This document shows positions 1 to 6,800 of a stretch of 40,208 nt of DNA, piece by piece. The notes below the pieces were generated by a model. The model was given only the letters and a program-made list of their open reading frames with translations. It was not told the origin of the DNA and searched no databases. The translations under genes and the position numbers were made by a program. The stretch spans positions 1 through 40,208 of the IMG/VR virus record IMGVR_UViG_3300042731_006219; one strand, 5' to 3'. Source of the stretch: a virus. Positions within the stretch are counted from its first letter, which is position 1, and each line of letters begins with the position of its first letter.

Positions 1-110
1 TATACAAGAAAGAAAAATGTATTAAAGGAAAATATGTAAAAATAGAGGATGATGAATTATTTGACTGGTGTCACGAAAAAATAATTAAATCTAAAAATAA
101 TGTTCGATAA
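1..110 (+). CDS. Small phage protein, 5'-truncated by window edge
   Basis: This is the last 35 codons of a small charged protein, in the frame beginning at base 3, with stop TAA at 108-110. It is almost identical to the complete 42-residue gene at 39998-40126; in the shared part the only coding difference is His for Tyr after the Trp-Cys pair. The C-terminus differs (ends Asn-Asn-Val-Arg here). It overlaps the next gene by 11 nt. No function is recognised. Confidence 0.75.
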   Translation, partial: YKKEKCIKGKYVKIEDDELFDWCHEKIIKSKNNVR

Positions 111-927
111 AACAAATAAAGGCCAATGGTGGGACTTTGGATGGAAATTAGTAGAAGGTTGTACTCCTGTTTCTCCTGCTTGTAAAAATTGCTGGTCAAT
201 GGCAATGGAAAAAAGATTTAGAAAAGAAACAGGAATAGTTTTTCATAAAGAAAGATTGGAACGGCCATTAAAACGAAAAAAACCTGCTTCTTATGCAATA
301 TGGAATGATCTTTTTCATGAATTTGTAAAAACAGATCAAATAGCACAAGTATTTGCTATTATGTTTTTAAATCCACAACATATATTTCAAATATTAACAA
401 AACGTCCTGATAATGCTTTGGCTGTATTTGAATCAAAAAGGTTTAAAGAATCATTACATAGTTATTGCAATCAATTTCATGATAAATATATAAGACCATT
501 AGAACAAGAATTATATTTTTATGATGAAATAATAAATATGTGGCCATTAGAAAATGTTTGGATTGGTGTAACAGCAGAAAACCAAGAAATGGCAGATAAA
601 AGAATTCCTATTTTATTACAAATTCCTGCTAAAGTTAGATTTGTAAGTTGTGAACCGTTATTAAATGACATACAATTAACGTATGTTGATAATTCAATAA
701 GATATGAATATTTAACTGGTTGGAAATTTGATATAAATAAACCATCAGATTTTGATACTGCTAATAAACTTAATTGGATAATTGCAGGACCTGAAACAGG
801 TCCATTGAAAAGACCTTGTAAAAAAGAATGGATAGAATCATTATACGAACAATGTAAAAGTGCTAATGTTCCATTTTTTGATAAAAAAGACATACTTGGT
901 AAAAACATTCAACAATATCCGATATGA
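100..927 (+). CDS. DUF5131 (phage Gp37/Gp68) family protein
   Basis: This 275-residue protein resembles the phage Gp37/Gp68 (DUF5131) family, which is considered to have a radical-SAM-like fold with no settled reaction. The N-terminus has the expected cysteine cluster, Cys21, Cys28 and Cys31 (CX6CX2C). The middle has a TKRPDNAL stretch, then WIGVTAENQ, and the C-terminal part carries the family pattern WIIAGPETGPLKRPCKKEW followed by QCKSANVPFFDKK. The family is common in phage early regions and often sits beside an ASCH-domain gene, as here. It overlaps both neighbours by a few bases, so it is part of an operon. Family assignment is firm; function is unknown. Confidence 0.85.
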   Translation: MFDKTNKGQWWDFGWKLVEGCTPVSPACKNCWSMAMEKRFRKETGIVFHKERLERPLKRKKPASYAIWNDLFHEFVKTDQIAQVFAIMFLNPQHIFQILTKRPDNALAVFESKRFKESLHSYCNQFHDKYIRPLEQELYFYDEIINMWPLENVWIGVTAENQEMADKRIPILLQIPAKVRFVSCEPLLNDIQLTYVDNSIRYEYLTGWKFDINKPSDFDTANKLNWIIAGPETGPLKRPCKKEWIESLYEQCKSANVPFFDKKDILGKNIQQYPI

Positions 928-1409
928 ACATAGAACAAACAATAAATGACTTGAAGGCAAAACCTATTTTGTTTAAACCGGATATGGTTAGAGCTATACG
1001 GGAAGATCGAAAGACTGAAACCATGATAATTATAAATCCTAAAAATATATATTGGGATTTTAATATTAATAAAGAATTAAGAGAAGATTTAAAAGAAACA
1101 AAAAATAATTGTAAATACGGAAAACCAGGAAATTATTTATGGGTTCGTGAAACTTGGAGAGAAGAATTTTTCACGGTTGATCATACGCAAAGATATGATC
1201 ACAAATATTATTATAAATCTGACAATGAAAAATTTTATTCCTCATATGGAGAAGAAAAAATATTCAAATGGAAATCTTCAATATACATGCCTAAATCAGC
1301 CTGTAGATTGATTCTTAAGATTGAATATTTAGTAGTTGAAAGAATTCAGGATTGGGATAAAAATGTTTTAGTTTTTAGAATTAAATTTTCAAAATATATT
1401 CAATTGTGA
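924..1409 (+). CDS. ASCH-like phage protein
   Basis: The 161-residue product resembles phage ASCH/PUA-like proteins: ILFKPDMVRAIREDRKT near the N-terminus, then YGKPGNYLWVRETWREEF, then WKSSIYMPKSACRLILKI and VVERIQDW. ASCH domains are thought to bind RNA or modified bases. The family's Thr-Arg-Arg motif after the RKT segment is changed to Glu-Thr-Met, and the C-terminus after VERIQDW is shorter than usual, so activity may be altered. The start overlaps the DUF5131 stop by 4 nt, indicating translational coupling. Confidence 0.75.
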   Translation: MNIEQTINDLKAKPILFKPDMVRAIREDRKTETMIIINPKNIYWDFNINKELREDLKETKNNCKYGKPGNYLWVRETWREEFFTVDHTQRYDHKYYYKSDNEKFYSSYGEEKIFKWKSSIYMPKSACRLILKIEYLVVERIQDWDKNVLVFRIKFSKYIQL

Positions 1410-1639
1410 AATTAAAGTTAAAATATAAGACAGTACATTTTAAGAAAAAAAGAAAATGGAAATTGCATGATCAATATTATGTAATAGAAAATCAATTCAA
1501 TACAAAAATAGGAAGGGTATTATTGAATGAATTCAAAAAAAAATACGGGTATTTTCAGGATTATAGTAATTGGATGGATGATGAAATGATGTATGAAATA
1601 ATTGATTTTACAAAACAATTGAATGATGAAAATACTTGA
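1406..1639 (+). CDS. Hypothetical basic protein
   Basis: A 77-residue protein with a very basic N-terminal half (many Lys) and an acidic Trp-Met-Asp-Asp-Glu segment near the end. It overlaps the upstream stop by 4 nt and the downstream start by 17 nt, supporting translation in the operon. No family recognised. Confidence 0.6.
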   Translation: MKLKLKYKTVHFKKKRKWKLHDQYYVIENQFNTKIGRVLLNEFKKKYGYFQDYSNWMDDEMMYEIIDFTKQLNDENT

Positions 1640-1949
1640 CTTTATAAATGCTTTAAAACAAACTGATAAATATATTGAGATAATTTTCAAAAACGGTGGA
1701 TGTTATCAGTTTTACTTATTGATAAAAAAACTTTATACAGAATCAGAAGCATATATAAATTCTGAAAAAGATCATGTAGTTATAAAATATCAAGGAAAAT
1801 TTTATGATATTACTGGAATAATTGATAACAATAATTATGTTAAAATGACTGATTCCGATATAGAAATGTCAAAAAATTGGTCATTTCATAGAAACATGTG
1901 TCTCAAATTGAGAGAATGTCCTTTTTGTTCTGAACCTATTTTAATTTGA
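1623..1949 (+). CDS. Hypothetical protein with GGCYQFY motif
   Basis: A 108-residue protein. A conserved-looking segment GGCYQFYLLIKK is followed by SEAYINSEKDHVVIKYQGK and FYDITG, a pattern I associate with small phage and bacterial proteins of unknown function. A CPFC pair near the C-terminus could bind metal, but only two cysteines are seen there. The ATG at 1626, one codon later, is an alternative start. Confidence 0.6.
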   Translation: MMKILDFINALKQTDKYIEIIFKNGGCYQFYLLIKKLYTESEAYINSEKDHVVIKYQGKFYDITGIIDNNNYVKMTDSDIEMSKNWSFHRNMCLKLRECPFCSEPILI

Positions 1950-1977
1950 AATTAATATAAATATTAACTGAGTAGTT

Positions 1978-2316
1978 ATGAAAAACATTATAATTTGCAT
2001 GTTATTAGTTCTCGTGATAATTTCTATCGAGAGGAATGTTTACCAAGGTCGAAGAATAGTATTTCTTTCACGTCCTTATAACTTGATCGTTGATATCAAG
2101 GAAGAACTTCTTAAAAAATATGTTGAAATTATTGAAATAATCGAGAACGAAGAATTAGAGCGTTCAAGGTTCAAGTATGATTCACTTCAAACATTGCTTG
2201 AAATCCGGCAAATTCAACTGGATTCATTAATGTATGCATACAAATTTGACACTATTCAAGAGTTCAAACATTTAATCCCTGAAATTTTTGACGAAAGTTT
2301 AGGGGGCGAGGAATAA
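1978..2316 (+). CDS. Membrane-anchored coiled-coil protein, unknown
   Basis: A 112-residue protein with a single N-terminal hydrophobic segment (about residues 4-16) followed by Arg and a helical, Glu/Lys/Leu-rich body that probably forms a coiled coil. This layout suggests an inner-membrane anchored protein facing the periplasm; it could be spanin-like, but it is far from the lysis genes, so I do not assign that. Its third positions look less AT-biased than the upstream genes. Confidence 0.55.
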   Translation: MKNIIICMLLVLVIISIERNVYQGRRIVFLSRPYNLIVDIKEELLKKYVEIIEIIENEELERSRFKYDSLQTLLEIRQIQLDSLMYAYKFDTIQEFKHLIPEIFDESLGGEE

Positions 2317-2363
2317 TGTTAAAAATATGAAATGTACTGACGTAGTGTTGTTACTAACGGCAA

Positions 2364-2391
2364 GCGTAAGATGTCTTTGCTATCTTAACGC
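2364..2391 (+). repeat. Hairpin with single bulged base
   Basis: Left arm GCGTAAGAT (2364-2372) pairs with ATCTTAACGC (2382-2391) leaving one unpaired A, with a 9-nt loop. A CTAACGG sequence lies just upstream (2354-2360). It resembles one half of the attC-like separators near 29.6-31.5 kb, but no right-hand GTTA partner is present. Confidence 0.5.
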
Positions 2392-2432
2392 AAAATATTG
2401 ATTTGAAATATTAACGTAATAATAAAAATTTT

Positions 2433-2726
2433 ATGAAAACTTTAATTGATAATACAAAATACCCACCTGGATATAACTATAAGCCAGCCCCTTACAACTA
2501 TGATTTAAAAGTAGCTGCAAACATTAAGAAGCTCCGAAATGCTTTTGGAATGTCACAAGCTAAATTGGGGCGACAAATAGGGCTAAAACATGGCATGATT
2601 AGCAGATATGAACAAGGATTGAATTACCCTGATATTATGCACTTAATTGATATATGCAATACGTTTAAGGTGGGTATTGAAACAATACTATTCAGAGACT
2701 TTGATATAAGTGTAATACCTAAATAA
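2433..2726 (+). CDS. XRE-family helix-turn-helix regulator
   Basis: A 97-residue Cro/CI-like DNA-binding protein. After a 28-residue Pro/Tyr-rich leader, the HTH domain runs about residues 30-85: AANIKKLRNAFGMSQAKLG, then RQIGLKHGMISRYEQGLNYP, then a third and fourth helix ending ETILFRD. It is a candidate regulator for one of the operator sets at 29334-29365, 32956-33066 or 34692-34802, but nothing links it to a particular one. It is preceded by 116 nt of non-coding sequence, so it is probably transcribed from its own promoter. Confidence 0.85.
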   Translation: MKTLIDNTKYPPGYNYKPAPYNYDLKVAANIKKLRNAFGMSQAKLGRQIGLKHGMISRYEQGLNYPDIMHLIDICNTFKVGIETILFRDFDISVIPK

Positions 2727-2782
2727 TTTTTATTATTGGCTTATTCCAAAAACTTAAAATAAAAGTACCTACTAAGCAATGC

Positions 2783-2811
2783 TAACGAATGTATATAACC
2801 AATTAATAATT
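2783..2811 (+). repeat. Intergenic motif shared with 31517-31540
   Basis: TAACG is followed by an 18-nt stretch (2789-2806) identical to 31523-31540, and both copies sit just before the start of a small gene. It belongs to the TAACG...GTATAT separator class found through 29.6-31.5 kb. Confidence 0.6.
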
Positions 2812-2817
2812 TTCATC

Positions 2818-2916
2818 ATGGAAAACAATGAAGGCTGCCGAAACGTATTAATAGTATTTATACTTTTTATAGTAGTAATTATAGGAATTGTGATTGTTAA
2901 ACTTTTAAATTTTTGA
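2818..2916 (+). CDS. Single-pass membrane miniprotein
   Basis: A 32-residue ORF: a polar N-terminus (MENNEGCRN) followed by about 20 hydrophobic residues (Val, Ile, Phe, Leu) and a KLLNF tail. It would be a one-segment membrane peptide. The stop is one base before the next gene's ATG. Its clean hydrophobic composition and position favour a real gene, but it is short. Confidence 0.45.
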   Translation: MENNEGCRNVLIVFILFIVVIIGIVIVKLLNF

Positions 2917-2917
2917 C

Positions 2918-3244
2918 ATGAAAATCATCATTGAAAACACCAAAAAAATTGTAAATTTAAATGGCATGGATATTGAAAATAAAATAGTAAAAATACTAAA
3001 AAGATGGGAGAAAGATAATGGATATTTCTTTAATTCTATTTTAGAAGATGATTATGAAAATATAGCACATGAGATAGTAAAATTATTTGCTATAACAGAT
3101 GTTAGCGGTAATGCTTCTGAGAGATACAGAAAAGCATTAAGCTACATACGTGAATCTACATTTGAACCTGGCATAGGTATTAAAAAAGCTAGTTATGTTT
3201 TAGAAAAGGCATTAAAGATTGCAAGCGGATATAATGTTGATTAG
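2918..3244 (+). CDS. Hypothetical protein
   Basis: A 108-residue, mostly helical protein. A central IAHEIVKLFA segment and an RYRKALSYIRE segment suggest a small helical bundle. No family recognised. It starts 1 nt after the upstream miniprotein stop. Confidence 0.6.
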   Translation: MKIIIENTKKIVNLNGMDIENKIVKILKRWEKDNGYFFNSILEDDYENIAHEIVKLFAITDVSGNASERYRKALSYIRESTFEPGIGIKKASYVLEKALKIASGYNVD

Positions 3245-3405
3245 CATTACCGCTAACAATATGTATAATCAAATGCAACAAGTTTTTAACTTCAAAATAT
3301 GGCAGACAGATTACGGGTAACTTTAATTCGCCAAATGGGTTAAATTTTGACAAATTGAATAATGAAAAACGCCGGGGGTTTCGGCCCCGGTTTAAAACTC
3401 TATAA
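3245..3405. other. Non-coding gap upstream of the csf-like operon
   Basis: This 161-nt gap holds a CGCTAACAATATGTATAATC separator-like sequence just after the upstream gene (about 3251-3270), a 14-codon ORF (3301-3345) too short to credit, and a GC-rich hairpin (3372-3390). No good TAnnTTTG promoter is visible. Confidence 0.5.
3372..3391 (+). terminator. GC-rich hairpin, terminator-like
   Basis: CCGGGG pairs with CCCCGG around a GTTTCGG loop, followed by TTTAAAA. It is very stable in an AT-rich genome, but the T-run is short, so it may be a weak terminator, an attenuator or a structural RNA element. A related CCGGGGG...CCCGG hairpin occurs on the minus strand at 32653-32676. Confidence 0.5.
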
Positions 3406-3594
3406 ATGATAACACTAAAACAAGACATAACTAAAATTAAAAAATTACTTCTCGATAAGAAAATAGATGAAATAAGATCGTTAGATGAAATTTTCACGCC
3501 TTCTTATCGTTTGAAGATAATTTCTAACTTGAACCCGATTGAAAGAAAGGAATGGTCAAAAATCAACGGTTATGACTTTGAATTATGGAATTGA
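3406..3594 (+). CDS. Hypothetical protein
   Basis: A 62-residue basic helical protein, the first gene after the GC-rich hairpin. No family recognised. It overlaps the following gene in another frame. Confidence 0.5.
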   Translation: MITLKQDITKIKKLLLDKKIDEIRSLDEIFTPSYRLKIISNLNPIERKEWSKINGYDFELWN

Positions 3595-3778
3595 AATTAA
3601 CGGCCAGCCTGGCATAAAAATTAATGCCAGGAAGATTAATGAAACTGATAAAGCATTATTTTTAGATTGCGAAGGCGATCTGGAATGGTTCCCTAAACGA
3701 CATGTTAAATTCGATGAAAAGAACGATACTGTAATAATAGCCGAATGGCTTTATAAACTTAAATTTCCAAACGGGTAA
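3572..3778 (+). CDS. Hypothetical small beta-rich protein
   Basis: A 68-residue protein; the ATG at 3572 is preferred over the upstream TTG at 3539 because it shortens the overlap with the preceding gene. The sequence alternates hydrophobic and charged residues with ALFLDCEGDLEWFPKRHVKF, suggesting a small beta-barrel or SH3-like fold. The 52-residue protein at 39319-39477 has similar character. Function unknown. Confidence 0.5.
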   Translation: MTLNYGIEINGQPGIKINARKINETDKALFLDCEGDLEWFPKRHVKFDEKNDTVIIAEWLYKLKFPNG

Positions 3779-3782
3779 AATC

Positions 3783-3935
3783 ATGGGAAAAGGATTATCT
3801 TTCACGATTAAAAACACTCCTGAAGAGCTTATTTTCGAGATTAAAAAACAGGATGGTAAAACTGAATCATTAGGATTATCACATCGAGAAGGAAAAAAAA
3901 TATCTAAATTTTTAAATAAAATTTACAATTTATGA
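3783..3935 (+). CDS. Small protein at the head of the csf-like operon
   Basis: A 50-residue basic protein (MGKGLSFTIKNTPEELIFEI...), overlapping the Csf1-like start by 4 nt (ATGA), so it is translationally coupled to the CRISPR-like cassette. It is much too short for a Cas11 small subunit and no family is recognised. Confidence 0.55.
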   Translation: MGKGLSFTIKNTPEELIFEIKKQDGKTESLGLSHREGKKISKFLNKIYNL

Positions 3936-4624
3936 ACTTAATTTCAAAACATTTAGACAGAAGTAACCTGAAACTTAAAGTGCATCAGGTTGATTCTATT
4001 TGTGCTTTTACTGGAGAAAAAATTATTGAAGGCATTTTGATGAAGGATTTAATAAAAAAAACATTCACGGATCATGAATTGATTAAATTTAATTCTGATT
4101 ATGCGAGTATTGACATTGCACTTCTTATCGAGGAAGTAATAAAAAGCGAAAAAGGGTTTAATTCTTTGCGCAATTATTCTTTTTATGCAGATGAATTAAA
4201 ACTTGAATTATTGAAGCGTAAAAACATCCTTGAATTGCTTCTTGATATTCCAAATAAGCCTTTTCAAATCGGGATTACTTTTAGCAATAAGAAACATATC
4301 GCCTACAAAGCACCTATCAATTTTGACACTGAAAATTATCAGGTTGTTACTGATTTGGGAGTGGTTAATTTTGATAAAAATAAAGCAATTAAAATAATTG
4401 AGATTGTTCAAAAATGGTACACTGTTTTGCCTGAAAAAAAAGAAACAACGGCACTTCCTACTTATTTTACAAAGGAGCAAATCAAAGGTTTATCAATTCC
4501 AAATCATAAGCAAATTGAAGCTTACGGGCTGCAAAAATATTTTAAAGAATTTCAGAAACTTGATAAGTTCCGTGGAACTTCATTATTTAATTTAATTATT
4601 TACTGTTTAAACAAAAAAATATGA
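3932..4624 (+). CDS. csf1-like: Csf1-like (type IV CRISPR large-subunit-like) protein
   Basis: A 230-residue protein whose pattern fits Csf1, the Cas8-like subunit of type IV effectors. The N-terminus has CAFTGEKIIEG (residues 24-34), where Csf1 usually has a zinc-finger CxxCG..G, followed by FTDHE (45-49). An RNYSF segment follows at 80-84, and PNKPFQIGITFSNKKHIAYK (107-126) matches the family's PF...KKH segment. Only one cysteine remains in the finger region, so zinc binding is probably lost. It overlaps its upstream neighbour and csf2 by 4 nt each. Alone, the match is suggestive; with Csf2, CysH and Csf3 downstream it is persuasive. Confidence 0.65.
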   Translation: MNLISKHLDRSNLKLKVHQVDSICAFTGEKIIEGILMKDLIKKTFTDHELIKFNSDYASIDIALLIEEVIKSEKGFNSLRNYSFYADELKLELLKRKNILELLLDIPNKPFQIGITFSNKKHIAYKAPINFDTENYQVVTDLGVVNFDKNKAIKIIEIVQKWYTVLPEKKETTALPTYFTKEQIKGLSIPNHKQIEAYGLQKYFKEFQKLDKFRGTSLFNLIIYCLNKKI

Positions 4625-5835
4625 AAGTAAATTATTCATTTAAAGCATTAACGCCGCTTTTTACTGGTGGAGATGAAAACAACGGCACATTACGGACTTT
4701 GCGCCGTGAAAAAAGACTTTTGACAAATCCTGTCAAATTTAAAAGTGTGTTCAGCAATAAGATTGAACGCACTAAATCACTAATGAACTTGATTTATCCG
4801 GTTTACACAAACATTGACAAAAACTTGAAAGCTGATAATTACGGTTTTTACGAGGCTTACGCAAACAAGGTAAAAGCCGCTTTATCGACTGAAAACAAAA
4901 AGCAATTCCTTAACAAGTTACTTGAAAGTTGCGGAATCGCTGTACTTGCTGATGGAAGTTCGCAACTTGTCCGTGAAACTCTCGACAAATTTTCTGATGT
5001 TGAATTTTTAGAAACGATACGAGAAGAACATCAATATTTGATGATCCTTTTACGCGAGTATGTTTCCTGGTATCGTTCAAATGAAAGTAAAAAAATTGAT
5101 TCTCAAATGAATATTTGGCAACAAGAAACCGAGCCGCTTGTTGAAGAAATTGAATTTGTGAAAAACTTTGAAAACGTGCCTTATTTTGGGGGAAATTCAA
5201 TCCGCGGGTATCTGCGAAGATTAATCATGCATGATTTTTGTAAAAAAATTAATATTACTAAATTAAACAAAGACATGTACCATCAACTTTTCACTGGTGG
5301 AAATATAACGGATTCAACCGGATTTGAGGATATTGCAAAGAGAGAAAAATATATAGAAATGTGCCCGGCTATCGGTCTCTTGGGTTCAGCTATTGGCAAC
5401 ATGACAATTGAAGGTGAAATGAAAGTAACCGGTGCCCGTTTACGTTGTAAAGAAAATGGGACTGGTGATTTAAGTTTCTGGCAATTGATCGAACAGAATT
5501 TTGGCACTCGTTTAGACAGTTCAAAAACTGAAAAAGAAATTGAGATTGTTAATAACATGGAAGAAAAAAGCCAGATGATTTATCAATACGAGAATTTCAT
5601 TACCGGCTCTGTCTTCGATTCTTCTTTTGTTTTAACCACAGAAGATGAACTTATGCTTTCAGCATTTTGGCGAATGATGAAACTTTGGGAAAAAAATAAT
5701 TTCATTGGTGGTAATTCTGCCCGTGATTCGGGAATGATTGAAATAGTAATGGATATTCCTGAAAATGCGGATTTAAAATATTTGGAATATATATCTGGAA
5801 AAAGCGAAGAAATTAAAGAGTATTTTAATGCTTAA
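4621..5835 (+). CDS. csf2-like: Csf2-like (Cas7-family) RAMP backbone protein
   Basis: A 404-residue RAMP-superfamily protein. It begins with a typical RAMP strand and loop, YSFKALTPLFTGGDENNGT (5-23), followed by LRTLRREKRLL. The central VPYFGGNSIRGYLRRLIMHD (186-205) is the diagnostic RAMP pattern (ipGsSlRGxlR). Later CPAIGLLGSAIGN and GGNSARDSGMIEI also fit Cas7-type glycine-rich loops. In type IV complexes Csf2 polymerises along the guide RNA. Length agrees with Csf2. Part of a tightly coupled operon: 4-nt overlap with csf1-like and 8-nt overlap with cysH-like. A type III Csm3/Cmr-like RAMP is the main alternative, but no Cas10 is present. Confidence 0.75.
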   Translation: MKVNYSFKALTPLFTGGDENNGTLRTLRREKRLLTNPVKFKSVFSNKIERTKSLMNLIYPVYTNIDKNLKADNYGFYEAYANKVKAALSTENKKQFLNKLLESCGIAVLADGSSQLVRETLDKFSDVEFLETIREEHQYLMILLREYVSWYRSNESKKIDSQMNIWQQETEPLVEEIEFVKNFENVPYFGGNSIRGYLRRLIMHDFCKKINITKLNKDMYHQLFTGGNITDSTGFEDIAKREKYIEMCPAIGLLGSAIGNMTIEGEMKVTGARLRCKENGTGDLSFWQLIEQNFGTRLDSSKTEKEIEIVNNMEEKSQMIYQYENFITGSVFDSSFVLTTEDELMLSAFWRMMKLWEKNNFIGGNSARDSGMIEIVMDIPENADLKYLEYISGKSEEIKEYFNA

Positions 5836-6523
5836 TTGGGAACAATGGAAACAAGCATGTCTGGTGCATTCTAATTCTATGAAATTTCAAGATAAAATAA
5901 AGAATGCGTCAGATTTATGTTTGTCTGTTTTAGAACAAATAAACAATCCCGCTATTGCTTTTTCAGGCGGAAAAGATAGTACTGTTGTTTATCATCTTGT
6001 CAAAGATATAGCGCCTGATATCGAATCGTTTTATTGGGATGATGAATTTATATTAATAGAAACCGAATTATATATTGATAAAATAGGGGATATTAATATC
6101 AAAAAAAATCAAGCAAAACATACTGATTGGTTTAAAACAAATATTGGTAAAATTGACAATTTAGAAGAGTTTGACACAATTTTTCTTGGATTGAGAGCGG
6201 ATGAAAATTCATATAGAAAAAAACAATTAGCAAATTATGGGCTTGCTTATTTTTCTAAGAAATACCAATATAACATTATTAATCCTATTGGTTGGTGGAA
6301 ACTTATTGATGTCTGGGCTTATATTTTTTCAACTAACAGGGATTATAATAAAGCTTATGAAATAATGGCAAAAAATGATATTGATTATAAAAATCAGCGC
6401 ATAGGACCATTTGCAAATGATAGAGCAATTCAATATGGTCAAATAGCTATATTGAAACAATGTTTCCCGGATGATTATAATAAATTTATTCAAAAATATC
6501 CAATTGCCAAAAGTTATGCCTAA
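5828..6523 (+). CDS. cysH-like: CysH-like PAPS-reductase family protein
   Basis: A 231-residue adenine-nucleotide alpha-hydrolase fold protein. The PP-loop is AIAFSGGKDSTVVYHL (SGGKDST at 46-52). FLGLRADENSYR (118-129) matches the substrate loop of PAPS-reductase-like enzymes, and NPIGWWKLIDVWAYI (151-165) is the downstream family motif. The C-terminal CxxC/ECGLH motif of true PAPS reductases is absent, so sulfate reduction is unlikely; adenylation or thiolation-type chemistry is possible. CysH-like genes are a recognised companion of type IV-B csf loci, and this copy lies inside the csf cassette, overlapping csf2-like by 8 nt and the next gene by 8 nt. Phages also carry free-standing homologues. 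Confidence 0.85.
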   Translation: MLNWEQWKQACLVHSNSMKFQDKIKNASDLCLSVLEQINNPAIAFSGGKDSTVVYHLVKDIAPDIESFYWDDEFILIETELYIDKIGDINIKKNQAKHTDWFKTNIGKIDNLEEFDTIFLGLRADENSYRKKQLANYGLAYFSKKYQYNIINPIGWWKLIDVWAYIFSTNRDYNKAYEIMAKNDIDYKNQRIGPFANDRAIQYGQIAILKQCFPDDYNKFIQKYPIAKSYA

Positions 6524-6800
6524 AGGAATAAAATGGAAATATAGTCAAATAGTATATTTAAAATTGAATTATGGCAGGATGACTTATGCTAAAATGAGAA
6601 AATTTATGCCTGAACATTCAGAAAAGGCAATTTCAAACAAGGCTGTTGAATTAGGTTTAAGCGACAAACAAAACTGGAATCCTTTTGAATGTATAGTTGC
6701 TATTTACTACCCAAACAAAACAGGCGAACTATTAACAAATAGAAGTACAAACGCTTTAAAAATAAAACGATGCAGACTTATAAAATCACTTTCAAATTAA
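6516..6800 (+). CDS. SANT/Myb-like HTH small protein within the csf cassette
   Basis: A 94-residue basic protein. LKLNYGRMTYAKMRKFMP followed by EHSEKAISNKAVELGLS (about 15-50) resembles the small phage SANT/Myb-type DNA-binding domain. The ATG at 6516 is preferred because it overlaps the cysH-like stop by 8 nt; a longer form from 6471 would overlap it by 53 nt. It overlaps the csf3-like start by 31 nt. It occupies the place where a small subunit gene might be expected, but it looks DNA-binding rather than like Cas11. Confidence 0.6.
   Translation: MPKGIKWKYSQIVYLKLNYGRMTYAKMRKFMPEHSEKAISNKAVELGLSDKQNWNPFECIVAIYYPNKTGELLTNRSTNALKIKRCRLIKSLSN

Noticed and set aside
1978-2316. Spanin (Rz-like) assignment for the membrane coiled-coil protein
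   Set aside because: Layout fits, but it is far from the holin and lysin genes and has no partner lipoprotein nearby.
2433-2726. Calling the XRE protein the CI-type lysogeny repressor
   Set aside because: No integrase, excisionase or attachment site is seen in the window, so temperate life cannot be claimed.
3301-3345. 14-codon ORF in the gap before the csf-like operon
   Set aside because: Too short, no start signal, and no support from spacing or overlap.
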